From Hymenobacter piscis (GTDB lineage Bacteria > Bacteroidota > Bacteroidia > Cytophagales > Hymenobacteraceae): a stretch of 64,000 bases of DNA. Each line of letters opens with the position of its first letter. Position 1 is the first letter of the stretch. The stretch spans positions 340,112 to 404,111 of the forward strand of contig NZ_JAHHZN010000003.1 in assembly GCF_018760735.1 (NCBI RefSeq), read 5' to 3'. The notes under the pieces were generated by a model, which ran no database searches, was not told the origin of the DNA, and worked only from the letters and a program-made list of their open reading frames with translations. The position numbers and the translations under genes were made by a program. Below, in pieces: positions 55,149-63,740 of this stretch.

Positions 55149-56051
55149 CTATTCGTAGAAATTCCGCAGTCGGCGCATGGTAGTCAGCACGACCCAGTCG
55201 CCGAGGCGGGGAAAGAAGCCGTGGACGATGGCAATGAGCCAGCCCAGCGCGGAAATGACGGTGCGACGGCGGCGTTTCCGGATGTGGCGCAGGATGATGG
55301 CGGCTACTTCGGCCTGGGTTTTCTGCCAGCGGGGCTTGCGGTAGGCAATGGGCACGGGCTGGCCGGCGGCATCGAGCACGCGTTTGTCCTCGTCGTTTTC
55401 GGTGAACCCGATGTGCACTACCCCGAAATGGACGCCGGTGCCATCGAGCTCCAGGCGCAGGGTGTGGGCCAGGTTGGTGAGGGCGGCCTTGCCGGCGCAG
55501 TAGGCCGAGCCGCTGGGCATCCCGTTCAGGGCCGAAATCGAGGATATAAACGTCACACTGCCCCGGCTGTGGAGCAGATGCGGCAAAGCCGCCTGGAGCG
55601 GAAACACGGCCCCGTACACGTTGCTGTCGAGCACCTGCCGGAACACTGCCGGGCTCATGTCGCGGAAGTAGGCCCGCTGGGAGATGCTGGCGTTGGCAAT
55701 CAGGATATCGAGGCGGCCGAACTCGCGGATGGCCGTATGAATGAGCAGTTCACAGGCAGGGTAGTCGGTCACGTCGGCCAGGCAGGCAGCCACGGTGGCC
55801 CCGGCGGCTTCGAGCTGGCGGCGGGTGGCTTCGAGGCGGTCGGGGCGGCGGCCGTTGAGCACCACGGCGGCCCCGGCCGCGGCCAAAGCCCGGGCCGTTT
55901 CGCGCCCAATCCCCGACTCAGACCCCGTGACCACCGCCACCCGCCCCGCCAGCGGCCCCGCCGTGGGCAGTGGCCGGGGCGGCGGAGTGGCCGGAGCCGG
56001 GGCAGGTGGCGGAGCAAACGGGGCGGCCGGAGCCAGACGCTTTTCAGACAT
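55149..56051 (-). CDS. SDR family oxidoreductase
   Basis: 300 residues from ATG 56051. A Pro/Ala-rich N-terminus (8-32) precedes a classical short-chain dehydrogenase: VVTGSESGIGRETA near 40, ANASIS near 118, catalytic Ser in TFISSIS, YCAGK near 195. C-terminal residues 265-295 are hydrophobic and basic (GWLIAIVHGFFPRLGDWVVL), suggesting membrane contact. It overlaps the upstream epimerase gene by eight bases, so they are translated together. Confidence 0.92.
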   Translation of the reverse strand: MSEKRLAPAAPFAPPPAPAPATPPPRPLPTAGPLAGRVAVVTGSESGIGRETARALAAAGAAVVLNGRRPDRLEATRRQLEAAGATVAACLADVTDYPACELLIHTAIREFGRLDILIANASISQRAYFRDMSPAVFRQVLDSNVYGAVFPLQAALPHLLHSRGSVTFISSISALNGMPSGSAYCAGKAALTNLAHTLRLELDGTGVHFGVVHIGFTENDEDKRVLDAAGQPVPIAYRKPRWQKTQAEVAAIILRHIRKRRRRTVISALGWLIAIVHGFFPRLGDWVVLTTMRRLRNFYE

Positions 56052-57120
56052 ACCGGTGCAACTTAAACCATTCGAACGCTTCGGCCACGGCCTGGGCCAC
56101 GGACGTCTGGGGCAGGCCCAGCTCCTGGCGGGCTTTTTCCACCCGGAAGTAATGCCCGTCGTTGGCCACGGCCGCCATGGCCGCATTGAGGCGGCCCGGC
56201 CGGCCCGTCAGGCGGGCCTGCCAGCCGCTGAGGGCTCCGTAGAGACGGGCGGCGGCGGCCGGCACGGGCCAGCGCGGGGCCGGCACGCCCAGCACTCCGG
56301 CCATCAGCCCGAAGGCGGCGCGGTAGCTCAGGTTTTCGTGGCCCAGAATGTAGGACTCCCCCACCCGCCCCCGCGTGAGGGCGTTCACGGTGGCCACGGC
56401 CACGTCCTGCACGTGCACGTAGTTCTTGCCCCCGGGCGGGTAGCCGGGCACCCGGCCGCGGTAAATTTCCAGCAGCAACGCCCCGGAAGTCGGCTTCACG
56501 TCCCCGGGGCCCAGCATAAAGGTAGGATGCACCAGCACGGCCGGCAGCTGCTCCCGGGCCACGGCAGCCAGCACCAGGTCGGTGGCGGCGCGCTTGCTGT
56601 CCATGTAGTCGAGGCCGTAGCGGGCGCCGGCGTAGGGACGGGTTTCGTCGCCGGGGTTTTCCTGGGTTCCGAAGCCGAAGACGTTGGCCGTACCCACGTA
56701 CACGAACCGCCCCACCCCCGCGCGCCGGGCTTCGGCGAGCATGGCCCGGGTGCCGCCCACGTTCACGGCCCACAGGGCCGGGTCGCGGGCCGGGTTCACA
56801 CTGGCCAGCGCGGCGGCGTGAATAATGGCCCCGCACCCCGCGGCGGCCCCGGCCAGGGTAGCGGGCTGCGCTAGGTCGCCGGGCTGGTAGGCCACGTTCC
56901 AGGCCGGCGGGAAGGGCGGCGGAGTGCCGGGCCGCAGCAGGGCCCGCACCGGCTGCCCGCGCCCCACCAGCTCGGCCACCAGGTGCCGCCCCAGAAACCC
57001 GTTGGCCCCGGTCACGAGCACCGGGTTGGCCGTTGACAGTTGCGGGTGGTCAGGAACGACTGACAAGCTGGAAGGTGACCGTGATGCTGGGCCCATTGAA
57101 AAACGGTGTTTTACTGACAA
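56044..57120 (-). CDS. NAD-dependent epimerase/dehydratase (HpnA-like)
   Basis: 358 residues from ATG 57120; ATG 57096 is an alternative. Extended SDR: PVLVTGANGFLGRHL near 35, IIHAAALAS near 100, catalytic YMDSK near 172 and a C-terminal half with NYVHVQDVAVATVNALTRG and ESYILGHENLSYR, a pattern shared with hopanoid-associated HpnA and dihydroflavonol reductase-like proteins. The substrate is unknown. It lies in an operon: glycosyltransferase (32 bases upstream), this gene, SDR (overlapping). Confidence 0.9.
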   Translation of the reverse strand: MSVKHRFSMGPASRSPSSLSVVPDHPQLSTANPVLVTGANGFLGRHLVAELVGRGQPVRALLRPGTPPPFPPAWNVAYQPGDLAQPATLAGAAAGCGAIIHAAALASVNPARDPALWAVNVGGTRAMLAEARRAGVGRFVYVGTANVFGFGTQENPGDETRPYAGARYGLDYMDSKRAATDLVLAAVAREQLPAVLVHPTFMLGPGDVKPTSGALLLEIYRGRVPGYPPGGKNYVHVQDVAVATVNALTRGRVGESYILGHENLSYRAAFGLMAGVLGVPAPRWPVPAAAARLYGALSGWQARLTGRPGRLNAAMAAVANDGHYFRVEKARQELGLPQTSVAQAVAEAFEWFKLHRYV

Positions 57121-57152
57121 CTACCACCTGATAATCAGCAACGCGCCTTCCC

Positions 57153-57845
57153 TCACCGGTGGTTGATCAGGGCCCGGTAGGTGCGGCTGATGCGGGCGGG
57201 CTCCACCTTCAGGAAGTAGAGGGCGAAGGCCGTGAGGTTGGCCAGCTGCACCCGCAGCCAGCCGTTGGTTTCGTACTTGCGGGCCGACACGAGCACGCTC
57301 TGGGGCACAATCAGGAAGGAAGCCCGGCGGCGAATGCGCTGGATAATCTCGAAGTCCTCCATCACCACGAACCGCTCATTAAAGCCGCCCAGGGCCCGGA
57401 ACAGGTCGCGCGTGATAAACAAGGTCTGGTCGCCGCCCCGGCTCATGAGGCCCTTAAAGCGGGTGCCGTAGCTGTTAAGGCGCAGCAGCGGGTGGCCCGA
57501 GTCGAAGCGGAAGCGGTAGCAGCCGGCGGGGTAGCCCGCGGCCACGGCCCGGCGGATGGTAGCCACGAAGTCGGGGTGCATGCCCACGTCGGCGTGCACG
57601 AAGTAAAGGATGTCGTGGGTGGCGTGGGCGGCGCCGTGGTTCATCTGGGCGGCGCGGCCGGCGCGGGGAGCGGCCAGCACGGTGGCTCCGGCGGCCTCGG
57701 CCAGGGCGGCCGTGCCGTCGGGGCTGTGGGCATCCACCACCAGAATTTCCACCGCCTCCGGGCCCGCGTACCGGCGCAGCTCCTGCACCAGGCGGGCAAT
57801 ATGGGCGGCTTCGTTGTAAGTAGGAATAATAACGCTGAGCGGCAT
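57153..57845 (-). CDS. TIGR04283-type family 2 glycosyltransferase
   Basis: 230 residues from ATG 57845. GT2 fold: LSVIIPTYNEAAHIARLVQEL, ILVVDAHSPDGTAALAEAAG, GRAAQMNHGAAHATHDILYFVHADVGM and GGFNERFVVMEDFEIIQRIRR. The GRxxQMNxGA and HAD words mark the TIGR04283 group, named for arsenosugar synthesis but found in many other settings. No arsenic genes are near. It heads a probable operon with the epimerase and SDR. The first part of 57846-58023 holds nothing recognisable. Confidence 0.9.
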   Translation of the reverse strand: MPLSVIIPTYNEAAHIARLVQELRRYAGPEAVEILVVDAHSPDGTAALAEAAGATVLAAPRAGRAAQMNHGAAHATHDILYFVHADVGMHPDFVATIRRAVAAGYPAGCYRFRFDSGHPLLRLNSYGTRFKGLMSRGGDQTLFITRDLFRALGGFNERFVVMEDFEIIQRIRRRASFLIVPQSVLVSARKYETNGWLRVQLANLTAFALYFLKVEPARISRTYRALINHR

Positions 57846-58023
57846 AGCGAATCGGGACGAGCGTTCAAGTTGGGTATTTTTCGGCAAGCTGGCGCCCGGC
57901 CGGCTTGCCGGCCCCGCCCGCCGGAGTTGCTTACGATGTTTCGGGGGCGGGAAGTTTGCTCCCTGCCGGCCATCTGGTCCGGCCGAGTGGCCCGTTTATT
58001 GTACCGGCCCTCACCCACCCGGC

Positions 58024-58031
58024 TATTTTTG
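58024..58031 (+). promoter_or_regulatory. -7 element of the second DUF547 gene
   Basis: TATTTTTG fits TAnnTTTG exactly. A TTG lies 22 bases upstream (57999-58001), three more than usual. The ATG follows 70 bases later. Confidence 0.4.
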
Positions 58032-58101
58032 TCGTAGGCCACTGGTAGATTCCGCTGCGGCGGGTCACTGGCCGGGTCCGGCCTGCTTTTCCTGTCACGC
58101 C

Positions 58102-58878
58102 ATGCTGCTTCGCTCCCTTCTGCTCACCACCTGCGTCACCACTGCGCTGGCCCTGGCCGCCTCCGATGGCGCGGCCCGGCCGGCTTCCGGCGCCCCTGTT
58201 CTCACGCCCGCCGCCCGCCCGGCCGCCGCCTTCGACCACAGCGCCTTTGATCGGCTGCTCAAGAAGTACGTCAACGGGCAGGGCCGCGTGAACTACCCGG
58301 GTTTCCGGAGCGAGGAAAAGACGTTCAATGCTTACCTGGCCCAGCTCAGCCGGAATCCGCCCGCCGCCACGGCCCCCAGGGCCGAGCAGATGGCCTTCTG
58401 GATCAACGCCTACAACGCCTACACCATTCGCCTGATTCTGGATAACTACCCGCTCAAGAGCATCAAGGACATCGGGGAGCCCTGGAAAAAGGAGTTTTTC
58501 AGCATCGGGGGTCAGAAAATGAGCCTGGATAACATCGAGCACGGCATCCTGCGCAAGCAGTTCAACGACCCGCGCATTCACTTTGCCTTGGTGTGCGCCT
58601 CCATTTCCTGCCCGCCCCTGCGCCCCGAGGCCTATAGCGCCGCCCGCCTCAGCGCCCAGCTCGACGACCAGGCCCGCGCCTTCCTCAACAACCCCGGCAA
58701 GAACAGGATAACGGCCGCCAGCGCCCAGCTTTCGAGCTATTTCGACTGGTACAAGGACGACTGGAACGCCGACGGCCAGTCGGTGGTGAAGTGGGTGAAC
58801 CGCTACTCAAAAACCAGGATTACCGACAATACCAACATCGGGTACCTCGACTACAACTGGAACCTGAACGCGCAATAA
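58102..58878 (+). CDS. DUF547 domain exported protein
   Basis: 258 residues. Signal peptide 1-24 (ends ARPASG region; no lipobox Cys). The DUF547 domain follows with FWINAYNAYTIRLIL, LKSIKDIG, HFALVCASISCPPLR and DYNWNLNAQ at the end. It aligns along its length with the lipoprotein at 1783-2595, so the window holds two paralogues, one lipid-anchored and one probably soluble in the periplasm. Activity unknown. Confidence 0.9.
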   Translation: MLLRSLLLTTCVTTALALAASDGAARPASGAPVLTPAARPAAAFDHSAFDRLLKKYVNGQGRVNYPGFRSEEKTFNAYLAQLSRNPPAATAPRAEQMAFWINAYNAYTIRLILDNYPLKSIKDIGEPWKKEFFSIGGQKMSLDNIEHGILRKQFNDPRIHFALVCASISCPPLRPEAYSAARLSAQLDDQARAFLNNPGKNRITAASAQLSSYFDWYKDDWNADGQSVVKWVNRYSKTRITDNTNIGYLDYNWNLNAQ

Positions 58879-58901
58879 CTGCGCTGATGTCGGGAGCGAA
58901 A

Positions 58902-58946
58902 CGCAGGACCTGCTACCAGCAAAAGAATAAGGTAGCAGGTTCTGCG
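58902..58946. terminator. Hairpin after the DUF547 gene
   Basis: Stems CGCAGGACCTGCTACC and GGTAGCAGGTTCTGCG, one mismatch, 13-base loop. It lacks a T run. It ends just upstream of the next promoter. Confidence 0.6.
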
Positions 58947-58961
58947 CTGGCGCTGGCAGGG

Positions 58962-58969
58962 TATCTTTG
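58962..58969 (+). promoter_or_regulatory. -7 element of the DUF6134 gene
   Basis: TATCTTTG, a perfect match. The -33 site holds TTC at the right spacing. Transcription should begin near 58976, so the in-frame TTG that overlaps this box (58967) cannot be the start codon; GTG 58994 is. Confidence 0.6.
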
Positions 58970-58993
58970 GAGTCCCCTCCCGATTCCGTTTAC

Positions 58994-59593
58994 GTGAAAT
59001 ACCTCTGCTTCCTGCTCCTGCTCATCGCCGCACCCGCCCGGGCGCAGACTGCAACCCGGCGCTACGCCATTGAGGTGGCGGGCGTGCGGGTGGGCACCAT
59101 GACGGCCACCCGCACGCCCGCCACGGCCGCCCGGCCCGAAACCGTGAGCACCCTGGTGAGCGACGTGCAGGTGGACTTTCTGTTTTACCACCTCCGGATT
59201 TACTACAAGGTCACGAACTACGTGCGCGAGGGGCAGCTGCGCCTGTCTACGGTGGAAGCCCACACCAACCAGGGCAACTTTTCCTCCCGTACCGAGTGGC
59301 AGGGCGACCATTACGCCATCGTGGCCGACCAGTACAAGCACCACTACCGCGCCACCGAAACCCAGCCCATCCGCTACACCGTCACGGACATGTTTTTCGG
59401 GGAGCCCGCTGGGCAGAACCGCGCGTTTGCGGAGTATTTCGGCGACTTTTTTGGCCTGAGCCCGGGCCGGGCGGGCACCTACCGGGCCGGGCGCGCCGGG
59501 CGCGAGGACGAATACCGCTACCAGAACGGCCGGCTGCAGATGCTCATCAAAAAGAATCCGCTCAAGAATTTTATCATCCGGCCGGAGCCCTGA
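58994..59593 (+). CDS. DUF6134 family exported protein
   Basis: 199 residues from GTG 58994, chosen because the only earlier in-frame start overlaps the promoter. Signal peptide 1-18 (CFLLLLIAAPARAQ). The mature part is beta-rich: RRYAIEVAGVRVGTMTATR, then VDFLFYHLRIYYKVTNYVREGQL, HYRATETQPIRYTVTDMFFGEP and YRYQNGRLQMLIKKN. This is the DUF6134 pattern, frequent in Bacteroidota and of unknown function, with a lipid-binding beta fold by inference. Confidence 0.82.
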   Translation: MKYLCFLLLLIAAPARAQTATRRYAIEVAGVRVGTMTATRTPATAARPETVSTLVSDVQVDFLFYHLRIYYKVTNYVREGQLRLSTVEAHTNQGNFSSRTEWQGDHYAIVADQYKHHYRATETQPIRYTVTDMFFGEPAGQNRAFAEYFGDFFGLSPGRAGTYRAGRAGREDEYRYQNGRLQMLIKKNPLKNFIIRPEP

Positions 59594-59712
59594 GCCTCGG
59601 CGCTAACCGGAGGCGGGGCAGCCGCGGGGCCGGTTTGGCCGTATGCGCGGAGTGTGCTTCCGAGCCGTGTGCTACCGCGTACCTGCTACTAATCCATTCT
59701 TTCCTGCTGCCC

Positions 59713-60390
59713 ATGCCTGCCTTGCCGCGCCCCGAACTCCTGCTTTTCGACGTTAATGAAACCCTGCTCGACCTGGACAAGCTACGGCGGGCGCTCAACC
59801 AGGAATTCGGTTCCGAATCCGCCTTCCGGCAGTGGTTTGCGCTGCTGCTGCAGTACGCACTGGTGGATACTACCACGGCCCACTACCACGATTTCGGCCA
59901 GATTGGCGACGCGGCCCTCGACATGCTGGCCCAGACCCTGGGACAGGAGGCACGGCCGGCGGCCCGCAAAAAAGAGCTGCTTGAGCTTATGCGGGAGCTG
60001 CCGCCCCACCCCGATGTAGTGCCCGGCCTCACGGCCCTGCGGGAAGCCGGGTTCCGTCTGGCCACGCTCACCAACTCCCCGCCCGCCACCCTAGGGCAGC
60101 AGCTGCAGTACGCCGGCCTTACCAATTTCTTCGAGCATTTGGGTAGCATTGATGCCGTGCAGCGCTATAAGCCCCACCCCGCTACCTACCTGACCACCTG
60201 CCGGGAGCTGGGCGTGGCCCCGGCCGAGGCTATGCTGGTGGCAGCCCACGGCTGGGATACGGCCGGCGCTCAGCTGGCCGGCTTACAGGCCGCTTTCATC
60301 GCCCGCCCCGGGCAGCCGGTCTACCCTTTGGCGCCGGCCCCCACGCTCACCGCGGACACGCTGGAAGACCTGGCCAAGCAGCTGGGGTAG
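59713..60390 (+). CDS. HAD superfamily hydrolase (haloacid dehalogenase type II)
   Basis: 225 residues from ATG 59713. HAD motif I LLFDVNETLLDL near 13, motif II TLTNSPP near 117, the lysine in VQRYKPHPATYL near 152, motif IV-like AHGWDTAGAQLAG near 178. Asp in DVNET is the nucleophile. The type II haloacid dehalogenase group includes real dehalogenases and many phosphatases; without the full set of substrate residues I leave the activity open. The gap 59594-59712 shows no signal. Confidence 0.9.
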   Translation: MPALPRPELLLFDVNETLLDLDKLRRALNQEFGSESAFRQWFALLLQYALVDTTTAHYHDFGQIGDAALDMLAQTLGQEARPAARKKELLELMRELPPHPDVVPGLTALREAGFRLATLTNSPPATLGQQLQYAGLTNFFEHLGSIDAVQRYKPHPATYLTTCRELGVAPAEAMLVAAHGWDTAGAQLAGLQAAFIARPGQPVYPLAPAPTLTADTLEDLAKQLG

Positions 60391-60404
60391 ATTAGAAAAG
60401 CAAT

Positions 60405-60431
60405 GTCATTCAGAGCGCAGCGAAGAATGAC
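60405..60431. repeat. Solo REP-like hairpin
   Basis: GTCATTC, AGAGCGCAGCGAA, GAATGAC: a single arm of the type A family with its own 7-base stem and no inverted partner. It lies between two convergent genes. Confidence 0.8.
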
Positions 60432-60470
60432 GGGCTTATGGGGGTTCCCGCTCTCCGTTACAAACCCTCA

Positions 60471-61916
60471 TTACTGGAGCTTATACGCCACGTCCAGGCC
60501 CAGCTGCAGGAGCGGGGTGATTTGCTGGTGGTCGACGATGAGCTTTTGGTTGATGCGGGCCGCCACGGGATAGGGGTACACTTTGTCGAAGATGGCGCTG
60601 ATGCCCAGGCCGCTGCTGTTGGCCAGAATCAGCTCCTGCACCAGCTCCCCGGCGTGGGGCGCTACCATGGCCCCGCCCAGAATCCGGCGCTGCTGGCCGG
60701 GAATGGGCAGCAGGGGCTGCTCGATGAAGAGCAGCAGGCGGCCGTCGCGGTGCCCGTCCACCACGGCCCGGTCGTCGTCCCGGAAATCGGTTTCCCACCG
60801 CTCGTAGCGCAGGCCGCGCTTTTGCAGCTCGGGCTCGTCGAGGCCGAAATGGGCCACTTCGGGGTCGGTGAAGGTAACCCAGGAAAAGTGGTCGTAGCTG
60901 AGCTTCTTTTTGAGGGGTGAGAAGAAATTAAACAGCAGCAGGCGCACGTGCAGCTCGGCTCCGTGGCTGAACTTGAGCGAATTGGCCGCGTCGCCGGCCA
61001 CGAAGACGGCGGGATTGGTGGTGCCCAGGTGCTCATCGAGCCGGATGTGGCCCTGCGCGTCGACTTCCACCCCGGCCCGGTCCAGGTCCAGCCCTTCGAA
61101 GCTCACCTCCCGCCCGATGGCCACGTAGCCGCAGTCAAAATCGAGCCCGAATTCCGCGTCTTCCGCGGGCTTGATGCGGGCGTGGGTGGGGCTGCTGAAG
61201 CGAACTACTTCGGCGTTGAAGTGCAGGGTGAGGCCCTCGGTCCGCAGCCGTTCTTCCAGCACCTGGCTGATGGTGGCATCCTCGTGCTCGAGCAACCGCG
61301 GGCCGTGGTGGACGAGGGTAACCTGGGAACCCAGGCGCTGCAGGGCCTGGGCCAGCTCCACGCCGTTGGGCCCGCCGCCCACCACCAGCAGGCGGGCGGG
61401 CAGCTCGCGCAGGTCCCAGACGTGCTGGTTGTCGTAGAGGCGCACCAGCTCCGCCCCGGGCACTTGCAGGGGCCGGGGCCGCGAGCCGGTGGCCACCACC
61501 AGCTTGCGCCCCCGCCAGGTGCGCCCGTTGATTTCCACTTCCTGCGGACCCACGAACCTGGGGTGGCCGATTTCCACCGTAATGCCCTGGTCGCGCAGGT
61601 AGTCGGGGTTTTCGTGGCGGCGGATGATGGCCTGGCAGCTCCGTACGTAGTCCATGACCTTGGCCATGTCGGCCGGGCCGCTCACCTGGAGGCCGAAGCG
61701 GGCAGCCTGCCGGGCCTGGTGAACCTGCCGGGCGGCGTGGAGAAGGGCCTTGCTGGGCACGCAGCCGTGGTTGAGGCAGTCGCCACCCACATCCTCGGCG
61801 GTGCGGTCGATGAGCAGCACCCGCAGATCGGCCCGGGCCATGAACAAAGCCAGCCCCAACCCGGCCGAACCGGCCCCAAGCACAATCAGATCAACCTCAG
61901 CAATATTCTCCGGCAT
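60471..61916 (-). CDS. Pyridine nucleotide-disulfide oxidoreductase (dihydrolipoamide dehydrogenase-like)
   Basis: 481 residues. FAD motif LIVLGAGSAGLGLAL at 11-24, redox pair Cys47-LNHG-Cys52 followed by VPSKALL, NAD motif LLVVGGGPNGVELAQ near 180, FAD site AVFVAGDAA near 310, and C-terminal HAGELVQE near 445, the His-Glu pair of the active site. These are traits of class I flavoprotein disulfide reductases. The redox loop CLNHGC differs slightly from the common CLNVGC of Lpd, as in mercuric-reductase-like orphan members. No 2-oxoacid dehydrogenase or mer genes are adjacent, so the partner is unknown. Confidence 0.92.
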   Translation of the reverse strand: MPENIAEVDLIVLGAGSAGLGLALFMARADLRVLLIDRTAEDVGGDCLNHGCVPSKALLHAARQVHQARQAARFGLQVSGPADMAKVMDYVRSCQAIIRRHENPDYLRDQGITVEIGHPRFVGPQEVEINGRTWRGRKLVVATGSRPRPLQVPGAELVRLYDNQHVWDLRELPARLLVVGGGPNGVELAQALQRLGSQVTLVHHGPRLLEHEDATISQVLEERLRTEGLTLHFNAEVVRFSSPTHARIKPAEDAEFGLDFDCGYVAIGREVSFEGLDLDRAGVEVDAQGHIRLDEHLGTTNPAVFVAGDAANSLKFSHGAELHVRLLLFNFFSPLKKKLSYDHFSWVTFTDPEVAHFGLDEPELQKRGLRYERWETDFRDDDRAVVDGHRDGRLLLFIEQPLLPIPGQQRRILGGAMVAPHAGELVQELILANSSGLGISAIFDKVYPYPVAARINQKLIVDHQQITPLLQLGLDVAYKLQ

Positions 61917-62022
61917 AGCTCAAAACTGAAAAAAGCGGCAAAACGCCCGCTACCTATACGTACCCCAGGTCGTTGCCGATGCCAGGGACGTATTTTCTTC
62001 ATCGGCCCCTGAGCGCGCGCTG

Positions 62023-62181
62023 CTAGCCCACCACGAAGCTGCGCATGCTCATGCCGCCGTAGCTGACTTCCTCGTAGACGGGGCGCAGAAAACCGGGCAG
62101 CCGGTACCCCGCAGGTAGGGCCGCTGTTGAGAAAGTGCGGAACGAGGCCTCAGCGAAGAGCAACCTTCGGCAAAACGTCAT
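62023..62181 (-). pseudogene. Short reading frame, possible 3' end of a lost gene
   Basis: A 52-codon frame from ATG 62181. Its last 30 residues (ALPAGYRLPGFLRPVYEEV, then SYGGMSMRSFVVG) have a natural protein composition and end in TAG, unlike a shadow frame. The first residues (MTFCRR) lie in DNA resembling a degraded repeat arm (AACGTCATTGAT). It may be the remains of a gene whose 5' part was removed, or a small protein. I do not recognise it. Confidence 0.3.
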
Positions 62182-62202
62182 TGATACAGAACGCAACGAA
62201 TC

Positions 62203-62388
62203 AGAACGTCAATCCGAGCGCAGCCGAGGAATCTCGCGTGCTGACGTTGCCACAGTACCTGTCATGCTGAGCGCAGTCGAGAGCATCTCTACCGCTTCGT
62301 TGTGTCTCACCTTACCCCCAGAGGGGCTTAGATTATTACCACCACGTCAGCACGCGAGATTCCTCGGCTGCGCTCGGATTGACGTTCT
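62203..62388. repeat. Type A palindrome with a type C arm in its loop
   Basis: Outer arms: AGAACGTCAATCCGAGC to GCGTGCTGACGTTG (62203-62249) and the complement from about 62344 to 62388. The 94-base loop contains a single arm of a third core, GTCATGCTGAGCGCAG, TCGAGAGCATCTCTACC (62261-62293), without its partner. Part of the 589-base gap 61917-62505, which otherwise holds the short frame above and a pyrimidine-rich stretch (TCTCTCCCGCCCGC words, 62460-62500). Confidence 0.92.
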
Positions 62389-62505
62389 ACTTTGAAGCGC
62401 CGTCCTGCCAAAGGTTGTTCTGCCGAATGCCCTTCCGGCAAATGGCCGTATTTTGCCCGCTCTCTCCCGCCCGCTCTCTCCCGCCCCCTCTCTCCCACCC
62501 CTCTC

Positions 62506-63678
62506 ATGTCCCGCATTCTTCCCACCATTGTGGGGGCGCAGTTCTGCTGCACCTCGCTGTGGTTTGCCGGCAACGCCGTGGCTCCCGAAATGGCCGCGCG
62601 CCTGCACCAGGGGCCGGCCTTCGTGGCCACGCTCACCAGCGCCGTACAGCTGGGCTTCATTGCCGGCACCCTCACGTTTGCCCTGCTGGCCCTCGCCGAC
62701 CGGTTTTCGCCCTCCCGGGTGTTCTTTCTGAGCGCGGTGCTGGCGGCGCTCTGCAACCTGGGGCTGGTGCTGCCGGGCCTGCCGGTGGGCGGGCTGCTGG
62801 CCTGCCGGGTGCTGACGGGCTTTTTCCTGGCCGGCATCTACCCGGTGGGCATGAAGATAGCCGCCGACTACTACGAGGCCGGGCTGGGCCGCTCCCTGGG
62901 CTGGCTGGTGGGGGCGCTGGTGCTGGGCACCGCGTTTCCGCACCTGCTCCGGAGCCTGGGCGGCACCCTGCCCGGGCAGGCGGTGGCCTGGGCTACTTCG
63001 GCCCTGGCTTTGCTGGGCGGGGCAGCCATGCTGCGGCTGGTGCCCGATGGCCCCTACCGTCGCACGGGGCAGCGGCCGGCCTTCACGGCGTTTCTGGCGG
63101 GATTCCGGGAGCCGGCGTTTCGGGCGGCGGCCCTGGGCTACTTCGGGCACATGTGGGAGCTGTACACGTTCTGGGCCTTCGTGCCGGTGGTGCTGGCGGC
63201 CTTTAACGCTCGGCACCCCGAAGCGGCGCTGCCGGGGCCGCTGCTCTCGTTTGCCATCATTGGCGGGGGCAGCCTGGCCTGCGTGGGCGCGGGCCTGCTG
63301 GCCCCGCGGCTGGGCCCGGCCCGGGTGGGCGGCGGGGCCCTGCTGCTCTCGGGGGCCTGCTGCCTGGCCTCGCCGCTGGTGCTGGGCGGCGGCTCGGGGG
63401 CGGCGCTGGGGGCGTTTCTGGGGTTCTGGGGACTGGTGGTGGTGGCCGATTCGCCGATGTTTTCCACCCTGGTGGCCCGGCACGCCCCCGCCCCCACCCG
63501 CGGGGCGGCCCTGACCATCGTCACCTGCCTGGGGTTTGCCCTCACCATTGCCAGCGTGCAGCTCACCAGCTGGCTGGCCCCGCGCCTGCCGCCCAACTTG
63601 CTGCTGCTGCCCCTGGCCATCGGCCCGGCGCTGGGGCTGTGGGCGTTGCGGGGTAGAACAGCAGGAAAAACACTTTAA
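62506..63678 (+). CDS. MFS transporter (CynX/NimT-like)
   Basis: 390 residues from ATG 62506, about twelve helices. TIVGAQFCCTSLWFAGNAVAPEM at the N-terminus, TLTSAVQLGFIAGTLTFALLALADRFSPSRVFFL and RVLTGFFLAGIYPVGMKIAADYY fit the CynX/NimT group of the major facilitator superfamily. Substrates of such proteins vary (cyanate, nitroimidazoles, small acids); none is indicated here. No ribosome-binding site is evident; the leader is a TCTCTCCCGCCC-type repeat. Confidence 0.9.
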   Translation: MSRILPTIVGAQFCCTSLWFAGNAVAPEMAARLHQGPAFVATLTSAVQLGFIAGTLTFALLALADRFSPSRVFFLSAVLAALCNLGLVLPGLPVGGLLACRVLTGFFLAGIYPVGMKIAADYYEAGLGRSLGWLVGALVLGTAFPHLLRSLGGTLPGQAVAWATSALALLGGAAMLRLVPDGPYRRTGQRPAFTAFLAGFREPAFRAAALGYFGHMWELYTFWAFVPVVLAAFNARHPEAALPGPLLSFAIIGGGSLACVGAGLLAPRLGPARVGGGALLLSGACCLASPLVLGGGSGAALGAFLGFWGLVVVADSPMFSTLVARHAPAPTRGAALTIVTCLGFALTIASVQLTSWLAPRLPPNLLLLPLAIGPALGLWALRGRTAGKTL

Positions 63679-63740
63679 ATCAACAAGATCATCTTCATAT
63701 CTTGCAGTAGTAAAGTAGTCAACTTATCAAAATAACCTCA

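Noticed and set aside
57153..57845. Arsenosugar biosynthesis
   Set aside because: The glycosyltransferase belongs to a family named for this, but no arsenic methyltransferase, radical SAM or ars genes are near.
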